A stretch of DNA of 64,000 nucleotides from Streptomyces sp. SUK 48 (GCF_009650765.1 NZ_CP045740.1:7230001-7294000), one strand, 5' to 3'; positions 37,701 to 43,282 are shown, counted from the first letter of the stretch. The notes: generated from the sequence alone by a model not told the origin. Translations and numbers: made by a program.

Positions 37701-39206
37701 GGCGACCTCGTCCTGGCCGTGGTCCGTCGTGGGGGAGCGGTGGGACGTGGTGGTGCCGGTGGGGGTGATGGAGGTGGTGGGGCCGGTGGACCGGGTGGTG
37801 CCGGTGGGGTTGGTGGAGGTGGTGGGGCCGGTGGACCGGGTGGTGCCGGTGGGGTTGGTGGAGGTGGTGGAGCTGGTCGACCGGGTGGTCTCGGCGGGCC
37901 GGTTGGCTCCTGCGGACAGGTCGGTCTCGGTCGACCGGTCGGTCTCGGTCGACCGGTTGGTCCCGGTGGTCAGGTGGGTCTCGGTGGGCCGGTTGGTCCC
38001 GGTGGTCAGGTGGGTCTCGGTGGACCGGTCGGACCCGGTGGTCCGGGTGGACCCGGTGGATTCCGTGGCGACGTGCGGTGCCGTGGTCGTCTTCCGGGTG
38101 GCGCCGGTGACCGGGCCCTCGGACTCGGTGACCGTGGTGTGCGGGGCGGTGTGTGCCTTGCTGTCGCCGACGTGGCCGGTCTCGTCGCCGGTACGCGTGC
38201 CGCCCGTGTTCAGCGACTTGACGGAACCGGTGCCGCTCCCGGTGCCCGTGCCCTTCTCGCCCAGCCCCGAACCCGCCCCCTTGGTGTCGAAGCCTTCCGC
38301 GCCGGACAGATGCGGCCCGTCGGTGTCGAGGGAGAGCTTCGGGAGGTGCAGGTCGGGCTCGGACGGGAGGTGGATGTCGGGCGTGTGGACCTCGGTGTGC
38401 TCGCCCCCGCCGAACCTCCGCCTGCCCCCGCCACCGCCCATCGCGCCGATGATGCCCGAGGTCAGCGCGGAACCCATGTCGTTCTCGCCGCCGAAGATCT
38501 CCGACATCACCTCGGTGGTGACGATGCTGGACGCGCCGCCGATGATGCCCTTGCCGATCAGCGAGGACGCGAACTTCGGCGCGAAGGCCGAGCCCGCCCC
38601 GGAGAAGAGCCCGCCGATCGCACCGCCGATCGCGCCGCCCTCCAGGGCCTGGAGCGTCGCGGCGGTGTCCCACTTGGTGCGGTCGCCCTTGAGGAACTGG
38701 ATCCCCTGGATCACCGCGTCCATGCCCACCATGAACCCGACACCGGTGGCGATCGAGATCAGCAGCCGCTTCAGCAGCATCTTGACGATCAGCCGCACCC
38801 CGGTGACCAGGGCCGGGATCGCCTCCGGCGCCCAGAAGGCGAGTTCGGCGATCTCGACCGCCAGCCACACCAGCTGAGCGATGATCATGTACTTGGCGTA
38901 CTCGACCTGCAACCCCGTGTTCCGGCCCAGCTCGCCCAACTGCCCGGCCGCGTCGGCCATGTCGGGGATGTTGGACTTCAACTGCTGGGTGAAGGCGGTG
39001 AACTCGTCGGCGACCTGACCGCCGACGCTGTGCAGCACACCGCTGGTCGCCGGGTCGATCTCCCGGCTGATGGCGGTCAGTTGGCGCGCGGCGTCGTCCC
39101 ACGCCGCACCCAGGCTGCGCAGTTTGTCCTCGTCACCCTTGGGCCAGTCCTGTCCGACGGCCAGCTTGGCGACCCAGCCCAGTTCCGGGGGCAGTTCGAT
39201 GCTCAT
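22785..39206 (-). CDS. 5473-residue type VII secretion-linked multidomain giant protein
   Basis: Its ATG overlaps the stop of the WXG100-like gene (ATGA). Layout: WXG100-like head (1-100); hydrophobic helices and glycine zipper (105-260, GGAIGGAIGGLFSGAG); Thr/Pro repeats (270-640); helical repeats (about 640-1030); metalloprotease-like domain (1188-1415; His1303, Glu1304, His1307, Asp1313). Then two 236-residue domains (1418-1885) like edema-factor/ExoY nucleotidyl cyclases (VRPTNP; Lys1471, 1476, 1478; D1567-H-D1569); Gln/Glu/Pro linker; repeated beta-rich modules (about 1950-3540); Thr/Lys linker. Next an OTU-like cysteine protease (GDGRC Cys3708, NHYD His3997) and a second metalloprotease-like copy (His4175). 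After an unrecognised region with HFGYHFAAVVL come two OmpA-like segments (about 5105-5205, 5315-5470). No signal peptide. Probably secreted by the adjoining Ecc machine; activities are inferred from motifs. Confidence 0.85.
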   Translation of the reverse strand: MSIELPPELGWVAKLAVGQDWPKGDEDKLRSLGAAWDDAARQLTAISREIDPATSGVLHSVGGQVADEFTAFTQQLKSNIPDMADAAGQLGELGRNTGLQVEYAKYMIIAQLVWLAVEIAELAFWAPEAIPALVTGVRLIVKMLLKRLLISIATGVGFMVGMDAVIQGIQFLKGDRTKWDTAATLQALEGGAIGGAIGGLFSGAGSAFAPKFASSLIGKGIIGGASSIVTTEVMSEIFGGENDMGSALTSGIIGAMGGGGGRRRFGGGEHTEVHTPDIHLPSEPDLHLPKLSLDTDGPHLSGAEGFDTKGAGSGLGEKGTGTGSGTGSVKSLNTGGTRTGDETGHVGDSKAHTAPHTTVTESEGPVTGATRKTTTAPHVATESTGSTRTTGSDRSTETHLTTGTNRPTETHLTTGTNRSTETDRSTETDLSAGANRPAETTRSTSSTTSTNPTGTTRSTGPTTSTNPTGTTRSTGPTTSITPTGTTTSHRSPTTDHGQDEVAPRAPRAQAPTGQNQAPATGGQNGAPTPGGQHPTPTTVGQNQSPSTAAPHPSPTSAAPHQSPTTEHTPAFPDVPGHEPGATPHVDTESTAPDTHVTEQLHQLDSIAVPTHDPNPLHQAPTPPTNRPVAPDAGIRQRVSDLDRAARSAGMSEADRSAYTRAVEQAAASGDWQRAGEHLSDFRTHVETRAVQQRYDAFHAHAQGGFDRLTDFTGSRQEWQSRVDAVEQAHRSGDPELLDSRLNEYSSYVENHVPAGSLTGNDTPRPFHQDVEDLRQRLALTTDQPTADRLRAQLDSTRQDAELHDRLVQLRSTSDPETTALYERLDNARTPDEANQALHDLEQHREDQRLQQRLDHLKSDEPTPDRPPTPGSEADLRRRLDALNDGADEHERELRERVDQAATPQDADRALRDLHEYRTDQRLQQRLDRLKSDTPDRPSERELRERLEALHDGEDDPRAAELRRRAQEAGTEQEARAALDKLDQHLHRRESDRQDRIRELGDRLEQAREQHTEQLLGIREGAPEDTFRRIEDIRTGLSSHLTYDERTSGLRQELTRPAVTPESPGHLDRITTKADEHPNTTEDTTPGPAGDDALKAPADHTPSTGSTSSADHRTTPAPGPQHPAQQPHQQPHGQPRHQQQGDQQLQARKEPSQEDPDHPSRQPVPSAEGLDDLRRPAGTSGPSGPPPRMRLDRTPRYVVRSGFDQRRFTVGETSYTDLTVRVALREDGSGAHDADDTWGRAQEGVRRYFNDPRYTLPNGDRLHVTLERVGPDDKPHLTVDLVGAGHDMDQRNWAPGARPVEYAHEISHQLGLRDEYADETAPQRPHIPGSLPGDVHRAPEHDELPHGGLRDRHIQLLGALTTGHDDLLAQRGGGHHPRHEDTGDGSAWRQARAEAPAVPRQHAWVDPVSDPTRQPEPKPGEVDAHAARETYGMPEKNFKGFRQIAREKNLVIDVRPTNPTAPKWLDAGAMAKPQAIKAKTINEADVHLGADPKTIGLVGYFKPRTPDRATVPDGDWDKVLSRYNQRSTEYRELNAKMAVYEAEHKFAVKDGVVYGIDSEGRQRPITGDHDLFDISTPGGTRVPHPQHDELIKEMQAKDIAVMHGAHMFWDPPSPFSKTVFDKIVDSHQGPDGEPLLRFRPENKHAELTWTKPLKDDEVNSYTARHTYGIPEKNFKGFRQIAREKNLVIDVRPTNSTAPKWLDAGAMAKPQDIKAKTISEADTHLGADPRNIGLVGYFKPKLPDQATVPGKDWDKVLSRYNQRSTEYRELNAKMELLAKKNKFVVVDGVVHGVGEDGVRRPITGDHDLFDISTPGGTRIPPKEHEALIKEMQAKDIAVMHGAHMFWDPPSPFSKSVFDKIVDAHHGPDGEPLLRFRPGHENAELTWTEKPQEHPKEHEQPKDQEQLKTEEEPKDQEQLKDGEQPKPQEQPKSQEEEKPQETPKPREKEPDAVLDGRHIQGLAGKKITEDPGPDAVRTRVETLLGGHSGDTSVAQRLDAALDPANFRKQHGQMVNGGWRFTVHVDGKPYEVEVKASASAWQLDRTKDAAKDNDGDGFDVPVESTHENAPRKTEMTSSEAGLEFGPTIVRPVNPQLSALITPSGKLGGATHGRETTVKSSAQTANQFAFTGKTDSYTSDFTYRVKVTDHQGTRLAAPGADGEIKGQVRADVPRPQELDKDRPRAWQGWESDRARNHAERPASGHPVSVTGLDTARDAVYEALPREARPDGTAHQDIEDFFQPSNVINEFEHASGAGLLSKPLTLSDGGKAHLLLTVEPDDSRALHTVDDKATLGSKSSGEHGQSRTENSSWSLGLSGGATGEVWKATDGSKESTWLTGTAGYTGSGNLAHGVKGKNTIGSEASREQKGKADLVATQVRLRVQLIRHHFGPGLDGLHSTSTTKIGDHSPPPSVKQPAPAPGDVVLTIDPQNGEVLRAVPHELPPVTTGDHAQLEPARLTDPVAAPRTTILDVPGSTELEDHIVREMHRDHPGVLPPPEAVRPGTAAGNHPVDHPRVTPEAWENLRSLRQQLAPSRLRGDGAKLLDGTYRITLKSPHLPGRSGTTHEVLIKAEPGKGDHLGSGKSTTKAAHARTTGADKSVTRSAKHVVNLAGNVRSSLDHPDVTRGFTIGSLDITAHNPSHGLTMGTETEVKRQFSLEADTDTYGHPVTYHVMIGVEDPKQPTTHLSTIAPSPHLQHIKQVKPGGHLTVEVARPQEGNDSPPPASIPKVEVLPQRHAIRHVTASDAFRDTARQSLTSAFQKKSAAAAHARVPELKDALDGLTDEDHLRSLVSASHGGWANSGDEQVGSGRNRDTVGLSTRTELSNLRFRETLPGEGKLEIETKSSVSTAVADKNTRAFKAGLGFDAARFPSKDSPDASLQVRGGVKGKGGAGQNSGENIKQKMTTSRKAAYKGTWHLYEADADVTVQGRVTDAKGKITLGDPQHSGHRVLVLLSDDDVRRLGADTSKAPDTTGTRQAPLLAQGLLGGATAEIPRSDEILGEIDRQIRGLEQVSDVPESALPFADTFSPENLSANYEDLVGRGILDYHVQESRTQRVITEVLVRGVPRDEWADEGDHSTGDTTRKVGLSETVKGSAGHNWSLGADGNFRISYAPVVKPKPGEDAAAVKAEESKSGLGNVAWAPSGGAEGTRSKSAESGVTTKVEHKTSKFGDTVRFGNRMRFEVTVTRRTEYGRFVNLAKPRPVEPTWRVHVDVPKSLTETAEQAATHQQDQQKQQPPKAQQQVLDGGGTVEMRPVVPKADRDRWQASLDSAHDLVGFDHHTGLYDQAQTVLTTPRPWGDGVLGKTGAALSWGLGSAASTVGHWAGAMTPEAATKLLGSFVADPRLDASHPLVSEQRLPLEQQFSLRRALGSGTLPTVFHQLKDPAHGYRTVPLGSDGRTGVEVRMEPTGDAVEISTRDDGSDEITVSTEHESATTASNGLTANLTPLAVPVTTKNPSVVVPMPTNALKLDRDQTFESDSPVTRAPGVPARTLAPPVLPHGKTATEPGKATVKGAQVLMRQPVRLSTQKYDENGTYGNTAHTDGHVYYWTAKKTEDASTSTTTATSTSSSTSTDTTASKDATPSKDTVASTETTPVKDTVTTTDTTPVKDATTTTDTKPVKAPGETEQQDTTHKPAETQKPVDTHDPADTHKPAESHETTKPADSHETTKPADSHETTKPAENQPPLEQHKPAEDHTTEAPPQPRVPVPGDGRCLLYSVLASTPPEHWPSALHGGTTGHARARHGAVVHQIRTQRGRVGADSPLGRAARDLHQMVLDRVQNSRPQDLPFDVTELYRRTQENQLRQTLRTESFEQLRQRLHDAGVDHVVSHDWLSPQALRTLYVDTRAQELTGPPHQLSAQDAADRAAAEVPETTDEQGRWKLRDSALAPRAQFAYLTTRSGPLSLDYVDSHDRLAGAVVDTALHQPLTPAEHRALIRAVRNWVPGNDAWNTDEGEMFPGLVAHTLGVQLRTFQSTGAGTAHLRTVGPEGGDRTVDVYYNGRNHYDASRTPTHPADQGTTTVPPKAKPPMSDEAAPKTPKAPAATTTHHTTATTTHNAATAPPVTAPRRPLDHAPRFVVRSAFDARAFRVGDTKVTDLTVRVAFRDGSGHDPDTAWQRLHQGAEEFYNRPGHRLPDGSLLHVTVERVPVGSDPHLVVDLAGHDRPMDQRTWWPDAEPVAYAHELGHQLGLRDEYREDDEGPGRAQVAGSLLGDFHRPAPHGLAQGGLRGRHLQLLGALVGDVPESVVHSGGEQSHTMPSERDPRWQQARTDAEPVTRRHVWVDPVTDPRHDSAEKEHTAQDPRMPQSENSQEHREEEEDWSDILQEYTAERRHEYEWLDGLYGETLDQESYDRAHDALLTLQSMDLAHPAPDAEHRPHLELLAGQVLHLDEAPSADDYRYLLALTAHAGPESTRDAAALAAHFLATEHGALDHHTALVDSSGQATGRDWTGTRAVPPDLTSYTVSGPGGESTEHEAPWREPYVVTALGTPGDGLFLQVDGRTIRVSGPAEFAELVARDPLRGPDQDILLLVSHAQDHGLAQLVADRSHAAVWSTGAEVRPTLDWRTGTERLDLSGGDGAWSLHLGGARGPLDLFDDLFDPSSPEHDPGGPDYAAKLAPHPGGDTSPLTPANLLDRLRARPLTTSDYEVTGAEPGTTLFAQPTSMEQTGFRYDRSGSGDVPRLIVPTQGRHQTLVSEHPPLHVSADLSLAHRQGGYGQQVFASPKAIESANHRLALAGSLVRLKGDEVKLRIGDGQGGHRELVRVTPQFLTRSGKSEEEICRDFAQMVSGNVAASHVVFRGPDGTGLAKAPINALGRTEVTGIHHLAESLTLVADGQRPAALDPSWAARQVGRDDRFIAESDGPTPGKSYGSALSYDPLDNPRRDNLSAAAREIGINEHAWAKVGEAYLVHSINALDADGLPSLAHNYAKPGEPDHSHFGYHFAAVVLASEDGRHQITLENFARRAHVAAIVKSAVARNLRHATPDGFHKLHEAIGDELDSARTGAADEARVKRLERHLALADALAKAVDARAARDATAEGSPEGVAADAAYDKAVKVAEARMKQASELTKGSELWHFRMFSQRPGETMHEVSADLLTNDPSAEANPLTSVIVHGHRLPQVDIGFREGSRQISRDEGRKLNYVAELATRTGLWNHHNGLPLPRITVTGRGNARRPTLGGVLPEAARQRAEAVHGELRDRLDRYLINYQHGVAQRRLTAADFPVAVSTEHPAPGGDREQGRVTTVAVHDHRPEDTTAGTTTTPHAASSSSPASPSASSSAEAAPRAPRAPRTEHRPAEQPQRPPARPHHPAAEPVSAPAPAPTPAPSSSYRSERLTIGGVEFADGSVELAGAQRETVHRLAAEVAWAAVANTRAGFPPPRVVVVGHAHGMRGGLPHFGEALRRGQARADGVAEVFRSALAVHLARLQADGEGVTLLADIEVTTRSEGNAPPPGAPSEPDAGAALRQAFVVVELPRPGGGDAR
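28140..28570 (-). repeat. Low-complexity Thr/Lys/Glu linker with 9-residue repeats in the giant gene
   Basis: The coding strand has Ser/Thr runs and then three copies of a 27-nt unit encoding SHETTKPAD (about 28180-28265), followed by variants (DTHKPAE). It separates the beta-rich region from the OTU-like domain and probably acts as a flexible stalk. Confidence 0.75.
33545..34948 (-). repeat. 708-nt tandem duplication inside the giant gene
   Basis: Two adjacent copies, about 34240-34948 and 33545-34240, encode the cyclase-like domains. The period is 708 nt (236 codons). Many long blocks are identical in DNA, for example the stretch around 34611-34670 against 33903-33962. Both copies keep the putative lysine, DHD and HGAH motifs. 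Confidence 0.85.
37750..38060 (-). repeat. Tandem Thr/Pro/Gly-coding minisatellite in the giant gene
   Basis: A 45-nt unit encoding TGTTRSTGPTTSTNP is repeated about three times at 37753-37890. It is followed by 36-nt units encoding TTGTNRPTETHL at about 37960-38050. The tract is a low-complexity stalk after the hydrophobic head and is likely to vary in copy number between strains. Confidence 0.8.
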
Positions 39207-39568
39207 GACTTGGTGTTCTTCACCCGTGTCTCGGTGGGCTGGACCTCGGTGGTGTGCAACCGCCGGGTCGCCTCGACGTTCTGGTCCTCCATGCGTTCGA
39301 GATTGACGGCCATGGTGCGGATGCCGTCGTGCATGCTGTCGACCAGATGGCCCATCTGCCCGGTGCTGTCGATGATCTGCTTGTGGGGCGTGGCGTACTG
39401 CTCGTAGAACTGCTTCCCGGTGGCGTCGTCGCCCCAGCAGTCGCCCAGCTCGGACAGGCGCCCCTCCAGGCCCTTGCCGATGTCCCGGAACCGCGCCGCC
39501 AGCTGCTGCACGTACGGCAACTGGTTGCGCAGCCCGTCGGTGTCGACGTAGAACTCGCCGTCAGCCAT
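39203..39568 (-). CDS. WXG100-like small helical protein coupled to the giant
   Basis: A 121-residue protein predicted to form the helical hairpin of ESX substrates. The turn motif is W45-G-D in GDCWGDDATG, a variation of WxG, with helices on either side; the C-terminal part holds LERMEDQNVEATRRL and a flexible tail. ATG at 39568 follows GGGAGG. Its stop overlaps the giant's start as ATGA, so the two are made together. This suggests it is the partner or chaperone that forms a secretion dimer with the giant's WXG100-like head. Confidence 0.8.
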   Translation of the reverse strand: MADGEFYVDTDGLRNQLPYVQQLAARFRDIGKGLEGRLSELGDCWGDDATGKQFYEQYATPHKQIIDSTGQMGHLVDSMHDGIRTMAVNLERMEDQNVEATRRLHTTEVQPTETRVKNTKS

Positions 39569-39616
39569 GCGTTCCTCCCTGGATACGGTGGTCGTCGTGG
39601 GGTGCGGTGCCCGGCG

Positions 39617-40057
39617 TCATCGGCCGTCACCGCGTCGTACGTCCGGCCGTCCCTCGGCGATGTACTCGCGCACCTGGTCGGGCATGGCCGGTTCCTCCGC
39701 GAGCAGTTCGGTGGCGTCGACCCTGCCCTCGATCAGGTCGGTGAGCCGCACCCCGGCCGGCAGCCCGTGCGAGCCGACCTCCGCGACGGCCTCCAGCGCG
39801 TTGACGCGGGCCTGGCGGATGGTGGACAGCAGTGCCTCGGAGAGTTCCTTCGGCGCCATCCGGTGGTAGGCGCCGGTGGGGAACTCGATCGCGGTGACCT
39901 CGCCCTGCGCGTTCACGGTCGCCTTGACGGTCTGCCGGGGCGCGGTCGCCGTACCGGTCACCTCGTTGATCCGGCGCCGCGTCTCGACGGCCTCCGTGCG
40001 CTGCTTGCGGTACAGCGCCAGCAGGTCCTCTATCTCCTGGTCGTAGGGGCTGCTCAT
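39617..40057 (-). CDS. YbaB/EbfC-family protein of the type VII locus
   Basis: A 146-aa protein resembling YbaB nucleoid-associated proteins: a leading helix (EIEDLLALYRKQRTEAVETR), a strand pair TVKATVNAQGEVTAIEF, then helices and a tail. YbaB-like genes are common in actinobacterial ESX clusters, where their role (DNA binding or secretion chaperoning) is unsettled. ATG at 40057 has a strong AAGGAG site. It lies between the PPE-like gene and the WXG100-like gene, 48 nt before the latter. Confidence 0.8.
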   Translation of the reverse strand: MSSPYDQEIEDLLALYRKQRTEAVETRRRINEVTGTATAPRQTVKATVNAQGEVTAIEFPTGAYHRMAPKELSEALLSTIRQARVNALEAVAEVGSHGLPAGVRLTDLIEGRVDATELLAEEPAMPDQVREYIAEGRPDVRRGDGR

Positions 40058-40154
40058 CCGAGTCTCCTTGCGTCGTGCGAGGGTGCGGTGGCGGGGCGGC
40101 GCCGGGTGCCGGGCGGGCGCGGGGCGCCGAGCGGCTGCGGGGTGCCCGGGGCCG

Positions 40155-43100
40155 TCACAGCACCGCCCCCGAGCCGTCGGAGGCCGCCGTGCCCCAGGTG
40201 TCGCCCTCCTGGACCAGCAGGTCCGCGATGCCCCGGGACGGCTGCGCGAGTTCCTCCTCGGCCTCCGACTCGTCCAACGCTGGCTCCTGCGGGGGGAGTT
40301 CGGCGGTGAGTTCGGAGGGGTCGCCGGCGAACGAGCGCAGCCGGACGGCCGGGATGACCATCTCGCCGGGGCCGGCCGCGCCGGACCGGTTGGGGCGCCA
40401 GGTGGAGAGCCGGGGCCCGTCCGCCTCCCCGGCCGTGGCACCGGCCTCGCCGGACCAGGTGGCGGCGTCCTCCGTCGCGTAGCCGGGCGCGAGGACCTCC
40501 TCCTCGTCCTCGGTCGGCACGGACCACAGCAGCGGTACGAGCGCGGCTCCCGCGCTGTCCCATGCCGCCGTGTCCTCCGCCTCGCCGCCGGCGGCGGGCG
40601 CCAACGCCACGTGATCGTCGGGGAGTTCGGGACCGCCGGGAGCACCGGGATCGCCGGGCACATCCGGTACGTCCGGCTGGTCCGCGTCGAGCGGCCGCGC
40701 GGTGCCGTCGCCGCCCACCGGAAGCACGACCGGCGCCGCCGCGTCGTCCTCCTGCCGGCGCCGGTGCCGTTCGGCGGACTCCTCCGCGGAGCCCGCCGTA
40801 CCGGCACCGAGGGCGGTCCCGGCCACTACGGCGGCGGTCGCGCCCGCCGCCGCGCCGAGCAGGGTGACGGGCAACGCGCCCTCGCCGACGCCCTCGTGAG
40901 CCGCCACGACCGGACGCTCGCCGTCGGCCTCCGCCTCCGGCGTCCAGGCGTGCGTGTCGGGGGTCAGCAGCCCGGAGGCGTCCGACCGCTCGTCCCGCGC
41001 CCCACCGGAGGGGGCGCCCGCGCCGGGCATCATGCCGGGCATCGCGGGCGCGGCCTCGCCCGCCACGCCGGCACCCGCCTCCTCTGCCTCGCCCGCCCAG
41101 GCGGCCTCGGTCTCCCCGCTCTGCGCACGGGCCGCCACAGGGGCCGCCACCGGCGGCGCGACGGGCAGCCCGTCCGAGCCGATCATCATGCCCTCGGTGG
41201 AGTCCGGCAGCGCGAGACCCTCGCCGCCCGCTCCGGCACCCCCGACGATCTCCTCGGGCACCCCGGGCTCACCGGTCCACGGCTCGCCCTCGGGCTCCAG
41301 CAGCCCCGAGGCGTCGCTCGGATCGGCCGTGCCCTGCGCGGCCGGGCCGCCCGCGCCCATGCCCGGCATCATGGGCATGCCGTTCATACCCAGGCCCGTA
41401 CCGCCCCCGGCCTCCTCGGCCGCGAGCCCGCCGGGCAGCGCCTCCGCCTCCTCGTCCAGCGGCAGCCCGAGCCCCTCGCCGCCCGCGTCGGCGCCCCTGC
41501 CGCCGATCTCCTCGCCCACCTCGGGGTCGCCGACCCAGGGCTCGGCCTCGCTGTCGAGCAGTCCGCTGGCGTCGCTGGGGTCGACGGCGCCGCTGTTCGG
41601 CATGCCGCTGCCGCCCATGCCGGGCATCATCGGCATGCCCCCGGTGCCGGCACCGGTGAGGCCCTCGTCGGTGGAGAGGCCGCCGGGGTAGTGCGCGGCC
41701 TCCGCCTCGTCCACCGGCAGCCCGAGGCCGTCGCCGCCCGCGTCGGCGCCCCTGCCGCCGATCTCGTCGGCCACGCTCGGGTCGCCGCTCCAGGGCTCGG
41801 CCTCGCTGTCGAGCAGTCCGCTGGCGTCGCTGGGGTCGACGGCGCCGCTGTTCGGCATGCCGCTGCCGCCCATGCCGGGCATCATCGGCATGCCGCCCGT
41901 GCCGAGCCCCTGTTCGGCCTTCGACAGGCCGTCGAGGGACGGCGACTCCAGCGCGTCGTTGAGGAACGACGGCGATGAGAGCCCCTCCGGCAGCCCGGAC
42001 TCCGTGCCGAGGGCGCCCGGGAACTTCTCGGGGGCGACATCGCCGAGCCCTTCCCCCGCGTTCAGACCGCCGGTGCCGCCGACACCCGTGTCACCGGGGA
42101 AGTCCTCGGGCAGCGCGTCGTTGCCCGACCAACTGGACGGATCCTCGGCGAGCTTGTCGGACAGCGCGGGGAACTTTCCGGTGCCGGTGCCGGTGTCGAG
42201 CCCGCCCGGGAAGGCGGTGGGCGTCAGCGTCGGAAGACCGTCGTCCAGGCCGGGGCCGCCCGGGAACGCGGACGGGTTGAGCGCCTTGTCCAGCGCGTTC
42301 GGATCGAGGGTGTCGTTGCCGAAGGCGTCGTCCGGCAGCCCGTCCAGACCGGGCCCGTCGCCGCCCACGTCCGTGCCGCCGGAGAACGGCGAGGGTGTGG
42401 CGAGCGCGCTCATCGGATTCACGCCGGGCAGGTCCGGGTTCGGCAGGCCCGAGGTGTCGGGAGCCGAGAACGCCTGCGGATCCGGCGCGTTCACGTCGGG
42501 CAGGTTCGGGTCGGTCAGATTGGGGTCGGAGACGTCCGGGACGTCGTCCGGCACATCCGGGCTGTCCGTGGGGCTGGTCACCGGCGGCGGGGTGTGCACC
42601 GAGTCGATGGTGACCTGGTACTCGCCCGCCAGGCTCTTGAGGACCGCCCGCATGTCGCTGGTCATCATCTCGACCAGCTGCGGCTTCTCGTGGATCGGGA
42701 TCAGGCCGTTGCTCATCGGCTTGACGCCCATCTTCACGGCCTGGTCGGCGTACCAGGCGTCGATGTCGGCGATCTTGACCTGGGCGTTGTACAGATTGAC
42801 CGAGTTGTCGGCGAGCTGCTGCGGCACCGAGTTGCCCGCCTCGCCGCCGGAGAGCACGTCCGCGGTCGCCTTCACCTGGCGGGAGAAGGTGTTGATCATG
42901 TCGCAGAAGGCGTCCGCGGCGGCGCCCTTCCACGGGCCGTTCTCCCCGGCCAGTGCGTTCGCCTGGTCGGCGAGGCTCTTGGCGATCCCGGCGAGCACCA
43001 CCTGGGCGTCCAGGAAGTGGCCCGCCGCGTCCATCAGGGACTGGGGGTCGGAGATCCCCTTGGCACGCTCCTGGTTGGCATCGGAGCCGGTTCCGGCGGA

Positions 43101-43241
43101 CATGCCATTGATGGCCGCCATGATCTGCTTCCAGTCCCACGAGTTGTAGTCGTCGATCGACCCCGGATCGTTCCCGGGATCGGCGAAGATGCCGTCACCG
43201 CTGTCGCTGAACCCGCCGGTGTTGTAGTCCGGGCTGCCCAT
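40155..43241 (-). CDS. WXG100/PPE-like protein with long Gly/Pro/Met repeat region
   Basis: A 1028-residue protein. Residues 1-215 are helical with the turn motif W104-K-G106 in GPWKGAAADAF, typical of large WXG100 or PPE-like ESX substrates. Residues about 220-470 are Asp/Pro-rich. Residues about 450-780 contain about four repeats of 85 residues or so built on MPMMPGM and DPSDASGLL followed by PWxG. The last part is acidic with a hydrophobic piece (LLGAAAGATAAVVAGTALGAG, about 790-810). Because it is in the secretion operon, it is probably a secreted or surface protein. ATG at 43241 follows GGGGCAAAG. Confidence 0.82.
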   Translation of the reverse strand: MGSPDYNTGGFSDSGDGIFADPGNDPGSIDDYNSWDWKQIMAAINGMSAGTGSDANQERAKGISDPQSLMDAAGHFLDAQVVLAGIAKSLADQANALAGENGPWKGAAADAFCDMINTFSRQVKATADVLSGGEAGNSVPQQLADNSVNLYNAQVKIADIDAWYADQAVKMGVKPMSNGLIPIHEKPQLVEMMTSDMRAVLKSLAGEYQVTIDSVHTPPPVTSPTDSPDVPDDVPDVSDPNLTDPNLPDVNAPDPQAFSAPDTSGLPNPDLPGVNPMSALATPSPFSGGTDVGGDGPGLDGLPDDAFGNDTLDPNALDKALNPSAFPGGPGLDDGLPTLTPTAFPGGLDTGTGTGKFPALSDKLAEDPSSWSGNDALPEDFPGDTGVGGTGGLNAGEGLGDVAPEKFPGALGTESGLPEGLSSPSFLNDALESPSLDGLSKAEQGLGTGGMPMMPGMGGSGMPNSGAVDPSDASGLLDSEAEPWSGDPSVADEIGGRGADAGGDGLGLPVDEAEAAHYPGGLSTDEGLTGAGTGGMPMMPGMGGSGMPNSGAVDPSDASGLLDSEAEPWVGDPEVGEEIGGRGADAGGEGLGLPLDEEAEALPGGLAAEEAGGGTGLGMNGMPMMPGMGAGGPAAQGTADPSDASGLLEPEGEPWTGEPGVPEEIVGGAGAGGEGLALPDSTEGMMIGSDGLPVAPPVAAPVAARAQSGETEAAWAGEAEEAGAGVAGEAAPAMPGMMPGAGAPSGGARDERSDASGLLTPDTHAWTPEAEADGERPVVAAHEGVGEGALPVTLLGAAAGATAAVVAGTALGAGTAGSAEESAERHRRRQEDDAAAPVVLPVGGDGTARPLDADQPDVPDVPGDPGAPGGPELPDDHVALAPAAGGEAEDTAAWDSAGAALVPLLWSVPTEDEEEVLAPGYATEDAATWSGEAGATAGEADGPRLSTWRPNRSGAAGPGEMVIPAVRLRSFAGDPSELTAELPPQEPALDESEAEEELAQPSRGIADLLVQEGDTWGTAASDGSGAVL
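41541..41900 (-). repeat. 255-nt direct repeat in the PPE-like gene
   Basis: About 100 bases starting at 41541 recur almost unchanged at 41796, a period of 255 nt (85 codons). Two more diverged copies lie on the lower-coordinate side, to about 41030. They encode the MPMMPGMGGSGMPNSGAVD-type module. Confidence 0.8.
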
Positions 43242-43282
43242 CTTTGCCCCAGTCTCCCGCTTGCGCCCCTGTCAGGGTCCCC

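Noticed and set aside
37750..38060. Possible CRISPR or VNTR element separate from genes
   Set aside because: The 45- and 36-nt units keep the reading frame of the giant and encode a Thr/Pro stalk.
22785..39206. Polyketide or non-ribosomal peptide synthetase because of size
   Set aside because: No ketosynthase, adenylation, carrier or condensation motifs are present.
31404..39407. An open frame of 2667 codons on the plus strand opposite the giant gene
   Set aside because: It is a high-GC shadow: low-complexity Arg/Val/Gly/Leu-rich product, no domain, no ribosome site, and the minus frame carries clear motifs.
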